From NCBI GenBank assembly GCA_964017235.1, contig OZ024928.1:88593566-88657565 (forward strand): a stretch of 64,000 nucleotides of DNA, given 5' to 3'. Origin of the DNA: Sabellastarte sp. h YS-2021 (Eukaryota; Annelida; Polychaeta; Sabellida; Sabellidae). Below the pieces are notes generated by a model. That model saw nothing but the letters and a program-made list of their open reading frames with translations. It made no database searches and was not told the origin of the DNA. Shown one piece after another: positions 52,401 through 52,783 of the stretch. Both the position numbers and the translations under genes were made by a program. Positions within the stretch are counted from its first letter, which is position 1. Every line of letters begins with the position of its first letter.

Positions 52401-52783
52401 TTTTCCCTTTTGTCAAATAGTTAATATTGTAATTTAGATAAATGTCTTTACATCACACCATTTTCCTTATTTTCAAAAAAAAAAAAAATGACATTATTAA
52501 TTTCAATAAAATTTGTTAAAAAGAACAGCCATATTTGCTATACTTGTGTTTCTAAACTAGATTACTTGGACATGGGTCAGATTGGTTTACTTCAAGCATA
52601 CAAGAATTGACCATACAAATTAATGAATGTTGTGTTCATGACCCTCCTATGTTACAGACAAATCTGTTTGGGGTGTTCAGCTGTGGACCAGCACCTATGA
52701 CATCATCAGTAGAGAAGGGCTGTAACATAGTGAATAAGCTGAATACCAACACGCTGTTTGTCCATCACTTTGAGAACTTCTAG
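1489..52783 (+). CDS. DUOX: dual oxidase (DUOX), 28 exons, 5' exons missing
   Basis: This is a multi-exon gene for a membrane NADPH oxidase that passes electrons from cytosolic NADPH through FAD and two haems to oxygen, making H2O2 outside the cell or in a lumen. It is fused to an N-terminal peroxidase-like domain. I joined 28 exons, each bounded by AG and GT with matching phases, to give 1367 residues and a TAG. Residues ~1-410 are peroxidase-like, including the motifs RYHN and RDHGLPDYN. Residues ~436-460 form a membrane helix followed by a lysine-rich stretch. Residues ~675-770 hold EF-hands, so Ca2+ control is expected. Residues ~845-1080 are transmembrane helices with haem-ligand histidines. 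Residues ~1101-1367 are the FAD/NADPH domain ([21 protein letters not shown], terminal FENF). Family members are about 1500-1600 residues long, so roughly 150-200 N-terminal residues, with the signal peptide, lie upstream of the window. The CDS is a join of the exons listed separately. Confidence 0.97.
1968..2390 (+). mobile_element. diverged dispersed repeat, relative of 43576-43945
   Basis: The stretch reads like the reverse complement of 43576-43945. Shared landmarks are CCxTATAxxGGGGATATAC, TTGTATACAACRGYRCCTC, ATGGATAA and TTACAGCGCTTCTGCTC in the same order. It lies in DUOX intron 1 and has no coding potential. Ends are eroded. Confidence 0.65.
2526..2620 (+). repeat. short tandem array, ~21-bp unit, five copies
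   Basis: Five units of the type GTGGTGAATTTCACATACA follow each other, with one or two changes per unit. Each contains the small palindrome TGAATTTCA. It lies in DUOX intron 1. Confidence 0.85.
2748..2914 (+). CDS. DUOX: DUOX exon 2: peroxidase domain, proximal-His helix
   Basis: Encodes [19 protein letters not shown], then RYHNYWAD. The HN pair lies where animal peroxidases carry the proximal haem-ligand histidine. Acceptor TTCTCAG, donor CAG|GTGATC. With the A from exon 1 it starts at a Met codon, and it ends in phase 0. Confidence 0.95.
3021..3379. mobile_element. MITE with AATTAGGxATGGGTC inverted ends
   Basis: The left end AATTAGGGATGGGTCAGTA pairs with the reverse complement of the right end, AATTAGGAATGGGTCGGTA. 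The 359-bp interior is non-coding. It lies in DUOX intron 2. The superfamily is not certain and target duplications are unclear. Confidence 0.7.
3594..3657 (+). CDS. DUOX: DUOX exon 3: peroxidase domain
   Basis: A short 64-nt exon encoding [21 protein letters not shown]. It corresponds to the conserved YEWLP-type segment after the proximal helix. Acceptor TTCTTTCAG, donor AACA|GTATGT, ending in phase 1. Confidence 0.95.
3768..3880. repeat. fold-back palindrome in DUOX intron 3
   Basis: Two arms of about 45 bp are inverted copies of each other. The left reads GGTATACATAGAATTTTACC then ATGGTTTGAG. The right reads CTCAAACCATGGTAAAC then TGTATACACCGTGG. The short spacer holds GGCCTTGCCTTCGG. It is probably a small fold-back transposon. 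Confidence 0.6.
4890..4986 (+). CDS. DUOX: DUOX exon 4: peroxidase domain
   Basis: Encodes [20 protein letters not shown] and then the hallmark VPPGVF segment. It ends AGA AG in phase 2, so the next exon must supply one base. Acceptor TTTGACAG. The donor GTACTA is weaker than its neighbours. Confidence 0.94.
5019..5272 (+). mobile_element. tRNA-derived SINE, full-length but diverged
   Basis: The head carries a tRNA-like A box (GCACAGTAGCATAG) and B box (AGCTTGAATCCC). The body AAGTGAGAAAGCTGGTAGTT, GGCAGTTTACAGTACAGAACC matches the better SINE at 13851. The tail is AATAAATAAATAAAA. It lies in DUOX intron 4. Confidence 0.8.
5364..5403 (+). other. candidate alternative 40-nt microexon (4a) of DUOX
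   Basis: The stretch has a good acceptor (TTACTTTTCACAG) and an excellent donor (TTG|GTAAGT). Read after exon 4 it gives [14 protein letters not shown]. It enters in phase 2 and leaves in phase 0, exactly like exon 5, so it could replace exon 5 in frame. If it were included together with exon 5, exon 5 would shift frame and hit a TGA about 16 codons in. It has no clear homology to DUOX, so it may be a chance match. Confidence 0.3.
6822..6915 (+). CDS. DUOX: DUOX exon 5: peroxidase domain
   Basis: Encodes [20 protein letters not shown], then [11 protein letters not shown], matching the two-cysteine NASC...VCNSYW segment of DUOX proteins. The acceptor GAACAAAG is pyrimidine-poor next to the AG, but a T-rich tract lies just upstream. 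Donor CAG|GTATTC. Phase 2 in, phase 0 out. Confidence 0.93.
6916..7341. other. AT-rich start of DUOX intron 5, no feature seen
   Basis: This is low-complexity AT-rich intron between exon 5 and the left end of DIRS copy A. A short AT run (ATATATATAT) lies near 6990. I see no coding, repeat or regulatory structure. Confidence 0.5.
7588..7902 (+). pseudogene. DIRS-A gag-like fragment
   Basis: An open stretch includes [20 protein letters not shown], the counterpart of [20 protein letters not shown] in copy C. It is acidic and Ser-rich upstream, as in the gag-like ORF of DIRS elements. It is truncated and disconnected from later parts. Confidence 0.7.
8538..9660 (+). pseudogene. DIRS-A gag end, RT and RNase H remnants
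   Basis: [14 protein letters not shown] (gag end) is followed almost at once by [16 protein letters not shown] and a YQDE in place of the Y-x-D-D RT box, so most of the RT is deleted. Further on come [27 protein letters not shown] and [13 protein letters not shown], which are RNase H and downstream landmarks. Several stops and frame changes make it non-functional. Confidence 0.75.
9950..10975. repeat. tandem array, 146-bp monomer, about seven copies
   Basis: The landmark GGACATTGGTTAGGGG recurs at about 9997, 10143, 10289, 10436, 10582, 10728 and 10874, a constant 146-147 bp. Each monomer also contains GGGCTATATCTCGGAAAC and TGACCTTGATTTGACCTTTG. Monomers differ by a few percent to about ten percent. 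Confidence 0.92.
11245..11957. mobile_element. probable non-autonomous DNA transposon with GTTCACA ends
   Basis: The left end GTTCACACTATGAA pairs loosely with the reverse complement of the right end, GTTCACAGTACAATCC. Subterminal blocks such as CCGGGTTGACAAGGG and GATTGAAGCAGATTGG recur on both sides in inverted orientation. No ORF or target duplication was recognised. Confidence 0.5.
12189..12990 (+). pseudogene. DIRS-A tyrosine recombinase remnant
   Basis: The reading [20 protein letters not shown], later [20 protein letters not shown] and [10 protein letters not shown], lines up with the recombinase of copy C. It contains several stops (for example at 12383-12385). The region of the catalytic Arg reads GKCRSEIHA instead of GQRRSGIHA. 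Confidence 0.75.
13563..13690. repeat. pair of TTCACACTACAGGC motifs, possible small transposon ends
   Basis: ATTCACACTACAGGCGG at 13566 and GTTCACACTACAGGCAG at 13649 are direct copies about 83 bp apart, around a GC-rich centre. They could be the remnant of a small DNA transposon. Too little remains to classify it. Confidence 0.3.
13851..14087 (+). mobile_element. full-length tRNA-derived SINE with target duplication
   Basis: The head GGCAGAGTGGTAACACTCTC (A box) and GGGTTCGATTCCC (B box) is tRNA-like. A body and an (AAAT)n tail follow. The 11-bp sequence ACACTGAAAGA flanks it at 13840-13850 and 14088-14098, a clear target-site duplication. This is the reference copy for the fragments at 5019, 33271, 47191, 47441 and 57725. 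Confidence 0.92.
14462..15386 (-). mobile_element. second SINE family (tRNA head, GCGCTTTGAG tail), split by a MITE
   Basis: On the minus strand a tRNA-like head reads TGGCTCAGTTGGTAGGGTGT with anticodon-loop CTCATAA and B box GGGTTCGATCC. The far end reads TAAAGCGCTTTGAGC and then a (AAT)n run. The same tail core occurs at 32350-32410. Positions 14632-15245 are a later insertion. The tail resembles V-SINE/MESC-type SINEs known from marine invertebrates, but I could not verify this. Confidence 0.75.
14632..15245. mobile_element. 614-bp fold-back transposon built on AAACGTTTATA repeats
   Basis: The ends ATCCCAGTAAACATTACAAA and TTTGTAATGTTTACTGGGAT are perfect inverted copies. Inside both ends the motif AAACGTTTATA recurs many times. 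The centre is again an inverted pair, with TTTGAAGCCATCATT on the left and AATGATGGCTTCAAA on the right. Nearly the whole element can fold into one hairpin. It sits inside the SINE on the minus strand. Confidence 0.9.
15609..15705 (+). CDS. DUOX: DUOX exon 6: peroxidase domain
   Basis: Encodes [20 protein letters not shown] followed by [12 protein letters not shown], the conserved LLGMASQ...ED region. Acceptor GGCCTCAG, donor AGAG|GTACTG, ending in phase 1. It lies between an 8.7-kb and a 6.6-kb intron, both filled by DIRS insertions. Confidence 0.95.
15840..15940 (+). repeat. dispersed repeat fragment, family of 21370 and 55550
   Basis: The order TTATTGGTCC, then CTTATAGGAAAT, then TTTGACCCTTTGTTTAAAGT matches two other places in the window in the same orientation. 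It is a non-coding repeat of unknown class, 30 bp left of DIRS copy B. Confidence 0.6.
17228..17970 (+). pseudogene. DIRS-B reverse transcriptase remnant with 152-bp duplication
   Basis: [20 protein letters not shown] corresponds to the RT core KMETPETIR...DAYFHIP of copy C. A YLDHW-like box and a later DFLGYHY follow. The stretch 17661-17812 is repeated almost exactly as 17813-17964, so the YxDD-box region is present twice. Stops interrupt all frames. Confidence 0.75.
18340..18500 (+). pseudogene. DIRS-B RNase H remnant
   Basis: [20 protein letters not shown], followed in another frame by [15 protein letters not shown], matches the RNase H centre of copy C ([35 protein letters not shown]). 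Two adjacent stop codons near 18440 separate the parts. Confidence 0.75.
18505..18910 (+). repeat. three diverged copies of a ~95-bp segment in DIRS-B
   Basis: The sequence TTGGCCTACTGCAATCCTTGA and about 70 following bases occur near 18521, 18621 and 18812 with moderate differences. The first two are spaced by about 100 bp and the third by about 190 bp. They look like local duplications of the segment downstream of RNase H. Confidence 0.7.
19140..20480 (+). pseudogene. DIRS-B tyrosine recombinase remnant
   Basis: Landmarks occur in order: [64 protein letters not shown] and [13 protein letters not shown]. They match the linker, N-terminal, core and catalytic-tyrosine regions of the recombinase in copy C. 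Frame changes and stops occur between all of them. Confidence 0.7.
21036..21362. mobile_element. mini-DIRS: 327-bp element with perfect 62-bp inverted termini
   Basis: Positions 21036-21097 and 21301-21362 are perfect inverted copies of each other. The ~200-bp interior is the reverse complement of the DIRS-B leader (15995-16170), with about one difference in 160 bp. The inner part of the termini (TTACCTTATCCTCACAAG) is shared with DIRS-B; the outer part differs. It begins exactly where DIRS-B ends. It looks like a non-autonomous derivative that kept only ends and leader. Confidence 0.85.
21370..21480 (+). repeat. dispersed repeat fragment, family of 15840 and 55550
   Basis: TTTGGGATGTGAAATCAAG, TCTAGGAAATC and CAGATTTGACCTTGGACCCT follow the same order as at 15840 and 55550. 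It lies immediately right of the mini-DIRS. Confidence 0.6.
21626..21683 (+). repeat. solo right terminus of the mini-DIRS family
   Basis: CCCTTGTGAGGATAACATTA and then GTTAACTTACAAAAAAGTTAA and ATTACAATAAAATT match the right terminus at 21301-21362, with about 85 percent identity by eye. No partner end is recognisable nearby. Confidence 0.7.
22278..22450 (+). CDS. DUOX: DUOX exon 7: peroxidase signature
   Basis: Encodes [20 protein letters not shown], then [18 protein letters not shown], the strongest peroxidase-family signature in the protein. Acceptor ATTTCAG, donor GGT|GTGAGT. It joins exon 6 (G|GC) without any missing residues. Confidence 0.97.
22964..23145 (+). CDS. DUOX: DUOX exon 8: peroxidase domain
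   Basis: Encodes [20 protein letters not shown] followed later by [15 protein letters not shown], the conserved C-terminal peroxidase segment. Acceptor TTCTGTAG, donor AACAA|GTATGT, ending in phase 2. The following intron (10.9 kb) is the largest in the window. Confidence 0.96.
23201..24511 (-). mobile_element. hAT-like non-autonomous element, copy 1
   Basis: The ends CAGAGTTGCTTCTAGG (23201) and CCTAGAATCAACACTG (to 24511) are imperfect inverted repeats. TGGCT flanks both sides, a 5-bp target duplication. The element is colinear with the reverse complement of 27199-28597. No transposase ORF is present. CAG-type ends with 5-6 bp duplications fit the hAT5/hAT6-like groups, but this class call is tentative. 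It lies in DUOX intron 8. Confidence 0.8.
24113..24296. repeat. palindromic minisatellite in hAT copy 1
   Basis: Six units of about 30 bp contain ATTGAATGTGTACATTCAAT or a close variant, itself a near-perfect palindrome, separated by short variable spacers. Copy 2 of the element has no such array at the equivalent place. Confidence 0.9.
25141..25180 (+). repeat. left inverted terminus of DIRS-C
   Basis: Starts TTTTATTGCG, the motif shared with DIRS-B. It pairs with 32042-32081 over 40 bp with one mismatch. Confidence 0.93.
25456..27018 (+). pseudogene. DIRS-C gag-like ORF1, interrupted
   Basis: The likely start is [20 protein letters not shown], followed by a [16 protein letters not shown] motif, a Cys/His-rich head. 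It then has a Lys/Pro/Ser-rich middle, [20 protein letters not shown], and a helical end including [16 protein letters not shown] and [12 protein letters not shown]. Breaks: TAG at 25570 with a frame change, TAG at 25956, a TAG 54 bases later, and a frame change near 26620. It probably forms the nucleic-acid-binding particle protein of the element. Confidence 0.75.
27199..28597 (+). mobile_element. hAT-like non-autonomous element, copy 2, inserted in DIRS-C
   Basis: It starts CAGTGTTGATTCTAGG and ends CCTAGAAGCAACTCTG, inverted ends matching copy 1. CACTCA flanks it on both sides (27193-27198 and 28598-28603), a 6-bp target duplication. It splits DIRS-C between the gag-like and Cys-rich/RT parts. 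A smaller MITE is inserted within it. No transposase is encoded. Confidence 0.87.
27824..28154. mobile_element. MITE nested in hAT copy 2
   Basis: The left end GTAGTAGCTTTCTACCAGTG and the reverse complement of the right end, GTAGTGGCTTTCTACCAGTA, are inverted repeats of about 28 bp. Copy 1 of the host element lacks this ~330-bp stretch, so it is a later insertion. The target duplication is unclear (possibly TAC). Confidence 0.8.
28614..28806 (+). pseudogene. DIRS-C cysteine-rich segment before RT
   Basis: This frame reads [11 protein letters not shown], then [18 protein letters not shown] and [10 protein letters not shown], a dense set of CxxC pairs suggesting zinc-binding knuckles. It is in a different frame from the RT that follows, either as a separate overlapping ORF or through a frameshift. 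It starts right at the hAT-like insertion. Confidence 0.55.
28743..29615 (+). CDS. DIRS-C reverse transcriptase (frameshifted at end)
   Basis: An RNA-dependent DNA polymerase of a DIRS retrotransposon. It shows the N-terminal [20 protein letters not shown] region, the palm segment FKDAYFHIP, the [14 protein letters not shown] motif and the catalytic YLDDW box (Y-L-D-D), then [19 protein letters not shown]. The frame ends about 10 residues later at a TAG, because a one-base change near 29580 moves the continuing similarity to the next frame (29645 onward). All three palm motifs are intact. It is likely inactive because of the breaks elsewhere. It is a mobile-element gene, not a host gene. Confidence 0.88.
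   Translation: MFCVQPVVNVPHVAKTLPVGQNFWQTWVEMGAGPKIVQILKEGYILPFRIRPNLSRSPTVISCYINPHRNSYLMEALHQLVDKNAIELVHNQSSLGFFNRLFLVPKPNNKWRPILDLSKLNLFPKVEKFKMETPETIRTSLQKGESVTSIDFKDAYFHIPIQEQSRKYLRFHVQGRTYQFKALPFGLSTAPLEFTVIAKEVKLTAIHKGIRIHQYLDDWLVRATSHQICLQHTQTLVKMCQDLGWLVNVEKSELEPKQIFDFVGYEFDLQSGRVWPTPERKTFKRKYRSS
29645..31444 (+). CDS. DIRS-C RNase H and tyrosine recombinase, ends at premature TAG
   Basis: A 599-residue frame. The first part is RNase H-like ([43 protein letters not shown]). From about residue 345 it is a DIRS tyrosine recombinase, with an N-terminal SAM-like region ([20 protein letters not shown]) and the first catalytic Arg in [11 protein letters not shown] probable deletion of about ten bases near 30500 seems to have fused segments that other copies read in separate frames. 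The frame stops at TAG (31442-31444), ahead of the HxxR and Tyr catalytic residues. Confidence 0.88.
   Translation: MSLIGLLTATEKHVHLGRLHMRPIQWHLKNNWRVPESLEKVIPIPRSLHPHLKWWLEESNVLQGQPLHPLKHALQIFTDASKEGWGAHLSECTARGSWSVPESKLHINYLELKAVFLALKEFQDLCTGNIVLVATDNTTVVAYINKEGGMRSGPLCALLWRILTWCTKRQVTLKAGHIPGHLNVIADKLSRLGQTIQTEWSLLPEIFQKLCSKWHRPQIDLFAMRFNHKLTQFVSPVPDSLALAVDALTLPWEDLDAYAFPPTAILGKVVEKLPDSPCKRLILIAQHALVLGFGDHVQSGPSQSAQPAKSVDTALQSDPSQKSDKSKSPCMAPRATAIKEQGFSEAVAARIEAPQRRSTRSVYEAKWTIFTKWCITNQVDFRSPPVKSVADFLLYLFEDKKLQPSTIDGYRSAIADKLGNASVNISKDDNLTRLLESFHRDRPKGRRGIPSWNLSLVLHQLTKAPFEPLREASLKHLTLKTVFFLALGSGQRRSGIHAWQHKNIRHQSDWSKVSLFPSPSFLSKNQLAKEGPESVAPVVIPALAPTLDKSLKSDRSLCPVRALRYYLDRTSDLRQHKELVFVSFKKGFDKDISPATISS
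31445..31717 (+). pseudogene. DIRS-C recombinase C-terminus after the stop
   Basis: It continues in the same frame directly after the TAG. It contains [14 protein letters not shown] (HxxR motif), [20 protein letters not shown] (the W and the nucleophilic Tyr), and ends DPxx-free at TAG 31715. The single in-frame stop thus removes the HxxR and Tyr residues of the recombinase active site. Confidence 0.85.
31718..32041. other. DIRS-C 3' non-coding region
   Basis: Non-coding stretch between the recombinase stop and the right terminus. It contains an A15 run near 31751 and a G-rich tract (GGGGGTGGGGGTGGGGTGGG) near 31860. No ORF was seen. Confidence 0.6.
32042..32081 (-). repeat. right inverted terminus of DIRS-C
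   Basis: Ends TTAACGCAATAAAA, the inverted partner of 25141-25180. The single mismatch is TGTATTAAC against TTTATTAAC. Confidence 0.93.
32100..32412 (+). mobile_element. SINE of the GCGCTTTGAG-tail family
   Basis: The head has a tRNA-like A box region (AGTCTACTAAGGCACTC) and B box GGGTTCAATCCCA. The 3' part has TTAAATAGCGCTTTGAGTCC and the tail AATAAATAAATAATAATAAT. It is related to the minus-strand SINE at 14462-15386 and lies 18 bp right of DIRS-C. Confidence 0.8.
32505..32650 (+). repeat. solitary diverged monomer of the 169-bp satellite
   Basis: GCCTAGATACCGTGTCAA, then GGAGATACAAGCAATTTTAA and AATTTAAAATGGCTGAC, match the order and spacing of the satellite at 60018-64000 (TTAGATACCCTGTGGGTC, GGAGATAGAAGCAA, CAAAATGGCCGCC). 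One monomer only, next to the Penelope-like fragment. Confidence 0.6.
32651..33172 (+). pseudogene. Penelope-like element fragment with GIY-YIG endonuclease
   Basis: The frame from 32666 reads [13 protein letters not shown] and then [20 protein letters not shown], with [11 protein letters not shown], the GIY-YIG endonuclease of Penelope-like retroelements. After a one-base frameshift near 32980 the similarity continues as [20 protein letters not shown] and [18 protein letters not shown], ending at TAG 33170. The reverse transcriptase part is missing (5' truncation). Confidence 0.82.
33271..33440 (+). mobile_element. SINE 3' part, head missing
   Basis: CACGGCCTCAAGTGGGAAAG through the CCCCAAATAAATAAATAAA tail is nearly identical to the 3' two thirds of the SINE at 13851-14087. 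The tRNA-like head is absent. Confidence 0.85.
33488..33740 (-). pseudogene. non-LTR (LINE) reverse transcriptase C-terminal remnant
   Basis: On the minus strand the frame reads [20 protein letters not shown], then [20 protein letters not shown] and a short APSEW segment. These are the familiar SRLDYCNSL-type landmarks after the RT domain of CR1/L2-like LINEs. The rest of the LINE is not recognisable. Confidence 0.75.
34080..34198 (+). CDS. DUOX: DUOX exon 9: end of peroxidase domain
   Basis: Encodes [20 protein letters not shown], then [20 protein letters not shown], the typical end of the DUOX peroxidase module. Acceptor ATATTTCAG, donor AATG|GTGAGA, ending in phase 1. Confidence 0.96.
34839..34976 (+). 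CDS. DUOX: DUOX exon 10: GDPCPQP linker and start of first helix
   Basis: Encodes [20 protein letters not shown], then a segment ending [15 protein letters not shown] that begins the first transmembrane helix. GDPCPQP is a DUOX-specific signature. Acceptor CTATACAG, donor TTTTTG|GTAAGT, phase 1 at both ends. Confidence 0.96.
35053..35302. mobile_element. MITE with CCTGTATTTACAA inverted ends
   Basis: The left end CCTGTATTTACAAAGGTTCT pairs with the reverse complement of the right end, CCTGTATTTACAAGGATTCT, with TTAAACT continuing the match. 250 bp, non-coding, in DUOX intron 10. Confidence 0.8.
35580..35935 (+). mobile_element. fragments of a third tRNA-like SINE group
   Basis: GGTTCTGGGTTCGAATTGAG (near 35600) and TTGGGTTCGAATCCAGCTCA (near 35820) are B-box-like. 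The second is followed by TGGTAACATGGCATTC and GATACGACCTTAGCA. Similar strings recur at 43140-43330 and 47925-48110. Both are partial. Confidence 0.5.
36065..36178 (+). CDS. DUOX: DUOX exon 11: helix end and lysine-rich linker
   Basis: Encodes [20 protein letters not shown] and a polar stretch. The helix ends and a strongly basic cytosolic anchor follows, which fits the first DUOX membrane span. Acceptor CAAACCAG, donor GAAG|GTGAGA. Confidence 0.94.
36180..36925. other. DUOX intron 11, no feature seen
   Basis: AT-rich intron without recognisable repeats or ORFs beyond simple ATT runs near 36720. Introns 12 (37017-38160), 14 (39550-40210) and 15-17 are similar outside the marked elements. 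Confidence 0.5.
36926..37016 (+). CDS. DUOX: DUOX exon 12: intracellular linker
   Basis: Encodes [20 protein letters not shown], then [11 protein letters not shown], aligning with the EWxG...Q..V.DG segment of the DUOX cytosolic linker. Acceptor GTTTCAG, donor AGG|GTAAGA, ending in phase 2. Confidence 0.93.
38162..38397. mobile_element. MITE just upstream of exon 13, AGTAAT target duplication
   Basis: The ends ATTATAAAGACCG and CGGTCTTTATAAT are 13-bp perfect inverted repeats. AGTAAT flanks on both sides (38156-38161 and 38398-38403). 236 bp, more GC-rich than its surroundings, ending 53 bp before the exon 13 boundary. Confidence 0.85.
38451..38580 (+). CDS. DUOX: DUOX exon 13: intracellular linker
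   Basis: Encodes [20 protein letters not shown] and, at its end, IKIPREYDL, matching the conserved KIPKEYDLV motif. Acceptor CTATTTCAG, donor CTG|GTAAGG. The acceptor lies 53 bp downstream of a MITE insertion. Confidence 0.95.
38771..38985 (+). repeat. dispersed ~220-bp repeat, copy 1 of 3
   Basis: The order AAATGGAACTTTTCATTAGG, CATTAGTTGTAGCTGATAAA, ATTCTAGTGAATCTATTAAA and CTAATACAGT matches 44835-45045 and 58748-59165 in the same orientation. Non-coding; class unknown. Confidence 0.7.
39361..39549 (+). CDS. DUOX: DUOX exon 14: intracellular linker
   Basis: Encodes [20 protein letters not shown], and later [18 protein letters not shown], matching the helix ahead of the EF-hands (R..LL.TFFR..F). 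Acceptor TGTATTTCAG, donor CAT|GTAAGT, phase 0 at both ends. Confidence 0.95.
40214..40497. mobile_element. hAT-type MITE with 31-bp poly-C tract
   Basis: It starts CAGGGGCGGATCCAGC and ends CCGGATCCGCTAGTG, typical hAT-like CAGGGGCGGA ends. ATAAT flanks both sides. It contains three tandem copies of a ~22-bp unit with AAGGTGGGGGTTCACAT and a run of 31 C (40454-40484). Non-coding, in DUOX intron 14. Confidence 0.82.
40646..40859 (+). CDS. DUOX: DUOX exon 15: first EF-hand
   Basis: Encodes the [14 protein letters not shown] helix and then the loop [12 protein letters not shown], a canonical Ca2+-binding EF-hand with Asp, Asp, Asn, Gly and the final Glu in place. Acceptor CTGTTTCAG, donor AAGG|GTATGT, ending in phase 1. 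Confidence 0.97.
41442..41535 (+). CDS. DUOX: DUOX exon 16: second EF-hand
   Basis: Encodes [20 protein letters not shown]. The loop [12 protein letters not shown] has the expected acidic ligands, so it should bind Ca2+. Acceptor CATGTTCCAG, donor ATCAG|GTTAGT, ending in phase 2. Confidence 0.97.
41877..42046 (+). CDS. DUOX: DUOX exon 17: degenerate third EF-hand
   Basis: Encodes [20 protein letters not shown] followed by FNAMLKDY. The loop [12 protein letters not shown] keeps the final Glu but lacks the first Asp and the central Gly, so Ca2+ binding is doubtful, as is usual for this position in DUOX. Acceptor TATCCCCAG, donor AATG|GTAAGT. Confidence 0.95.
42399..42477 (+). CDS. DUOX: DUOX exon 18: variable linker
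   Basis: A 79-nt exon encoding [20 protein letters not shown], then MVAAYR. It is poorly conserved. The call rests on good splice sites (TGCCACAG; TACAG|GTGAAG) and on phases that join exons 17 and 19 without a stop. Confidence 0.8.
43140..43330 (+). mobile_element. tRNA-like SINE fragment
   Basis: A B-box-like GGGTTTAAATCCAGC is followed by CATGGTATCATGTGGCAGAT and a GGTCTGACCTGGTGTGAC stretch, like the fragments at 35580-35935. Partial and diverged, in DUOX intron 18. Confidence 0.45.
43455..43560. repeat. short AT-rich inverted repeat
   Basis: AATAATATATCAC near the left and GTGATATATTTTTT at the right are inverted copies around an ATACGCGTGCGCATCACTCA centre. It looks like a ~100-bp MITE. 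It sits directly beside the element at 43576. Confidence 0.5.
43576..43945. mobile_element. MITE with TTTTATTATCCA inverted ends
   Basis: The left end TTTTATTATCCACCATTTTG pairs with the right end GCGATGGATAATAAAATA. The interior carries GAGCAGAAGCGCTGTAA and GTATATCCCCCTATATTGAT. The element at 1968-2390 is a diverged copy in the opposite orientation. Confidence 0.75.
44463..44671 (+). CDS. DUOX: DUOX exon 19: linker and second membrane helix
   Basis: Encodes a polar stretch, then [20 protein letters not shown] and a hydrophobic helix ending GIFIERAY. This is the start of the ferric-reductase-like transmembrane core. Acceptor TTTTTACTAG, donor TACT|GTAAGT, ending in phase 1. Confidence 0.95.
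44835..45045 (+). repeat. dispersed ~220-bp repeat, copy 2 of 3
   Basis: TTGTAGCTAATGAGCTTGAA, CAAGTAGAAACTAGACATCC, ATTCTTGTGAATTTGTTAAA and the TTTTACAGTATG end match the other two copies in order. Confidence 0.7.
45507..45737 (+). CDS. DUOX: DUOX exon 20: transmembrane core, haem region
   Basis: Encodes [20 protein letters not shown], then [20 protein letters not shown] and [15 protein letters not shown]. The His of SFHKFIA corresponds to a haem-ligand histidine of the NOX family. Acceptor TTTTTCAG, donor ACAA|GTGAGT, ending in phase 1. Confidence 0.97.
46418..46561 (+). CDS. DUOX: DUOX exon 21: haem-ligand helix and loop
   Basis: Encodes [20 protein letters not shown] and an extracellular-type loop ending [10 protein letters not shown]. 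The HS.NFYH region matches the HxxGHxxN haem-binding helix. Acceptor CATTTTGCAG, donor ACAG|GTATAT. Confidence 0.96.
47191..47392 (-). mobile_element. tRNA-derived SINE, nearly full, with target duplication
   Basis: A minus-strand copy of the 13851 family: (ATTT)n, then GGGGTTTTACATCGCTTTCA, through to the GGCATGGCCTCAAG region and part of the head. TTCAATCCCCTTAA flanks both sides (47177-47190 and 47393-47406), a 14-bp target duplication. In DUOX intron 21. Confidence 0.9.
47441..47662 (-). mobile_element. older diverged tRNA-derived SINE
   Basis: Same family and orientation as 47191-47392, with more changes. Landmarks are AAACTGTATAGGTCATATCA, TACAGTACAGAACC (reverse) and a tRNA-like head with B box GGTTTGAACCCC (reverse complement). 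It lies 50 bp right of the younger copy. Confidence 0.8.
47745..47905 (+). CDS. DUOX: DUOX exon 22: transmembrane helices with HH haem ligand
   Basis: Encodes [20 protein letters not shown], then [20 protein letters not shown] and HG. The THH pair and the later HG histidine are the second haem-ligand set of the NOX core. Acceptor TTCTTTCAG, donor CAG|GTAAGC, ending in phase 0. Confidence 0.97.
47925..48110 (+). mobile_element. tRNA-like SINE fragment
   Basis: TGTGAGTTCAAAACCAGCTC and CATATGGTATTCTCTGAG, then TATGACCTTTGCTG, resemble the third SINE group at 35580-35935. In DUOX intron 22. Confidence 0.4.
48923..49043 (+). CDS. DUOX: DUOX exon 23: last helix and start of dehydrogenase domain
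   Basis: Encodes [20 protein letters not shown], then [20 protein letters not shown], the conserved DK..S.SR.KVEI...ELLPSG junction. Acceptor AATTTTCAG, donor TCTG|GTGAGT, ending in phase 1. Confidence 0.97.
49568..49672 (+). pseudogene. decayed tandem duplicate of DUOX exon 24
   Basis: About 100 bp directly upstream of exon 24 resembles the first half of that exon, with a deletion of about 10 bp. The first part still reads in frame as [19 protein letters not shown] against [19 protein letters not shown] in exon 24, and similarity continues to the YH(P/A)F region. An AG precedes it but no donor fits, so it is most likely a remnant of a partial exon duplication. Confidence 0.7.
49698..49930 (+). 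CDS. DUOX: DUOX exon 24: FAD-binding region
   Basis: Encodes [17 protein letters not shown], then [20 protein letters not shown] and [16 protein letters not shown] is the FAD-binding signature of NOX and ferric reductases. Acceptor TTGTACAG, donor GAG|GTAAGA, ending in phase 0. Confidence 0.97.
50090..50345 (+). pseudogene. LINE C-terminal remnant
   Basis: A plus-strand reading gives VPSE(stop)NRLTLVVAV, then [16 protein letters not shown]. This resembles the WN.LP...SLxxFKxxLKTHLFR tail of CR1/L2-like LINE proteins. Short and broken, in DUOX intron 24. Confidence 0.45.
50878..51036 (+). CDS. DUOX: DUOX exon 25: NADPH-binding glycine motif
   Basis: Encodes [20 protein letters not shown], then [26 protein letters not shown] and GGGIGVTPF are the pyrophosphate- and NADPH-binding motifs. 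Acceptor TTTATTTTAG, donor AAG|GTATGA. Confidence 0.97.
51412..51567 (+). CDS. DUOX: DUOX exon 26: NADPH domain
   Basis: Encodes [20 protein letters not shown], then [20 protein letters not shown], typical of the NOX NADPH-binding fold. Acceptor CTGTCTCTAG, donor TTG|GTACGT, phase 0 at both ends. Confidence 0.97.
51738..51866 (+). CDS. DUOX: DUOX exon 27: NADPH domain
   Basis: Encodes [20 protein letters not shown], then [18 protein letters not shown]. The THFGRP segment is conserved across NOX/DUOX. Acceptor TTTTTTACAG, donor GAT|GTAAGT. Confidence 0.97.
52658..52783 (+). CDS. DUOX: DUOX exon 28: C-terminus with FSCGP and FENF
   Basis: Encodes [20 protein letters not shown] and ends HHFENF followed by TAG at 52781-52783. 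FSCGP contacts the nicotinamide in this family, and the terminal aromatic residue is nearly invariant. Acceptor TATGTTACAG. Confidence 0.98.
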   Translation, partial: TNLFGVFSCGPAPMTSSVEKGCNIVNKLNTNTLFVHHFENF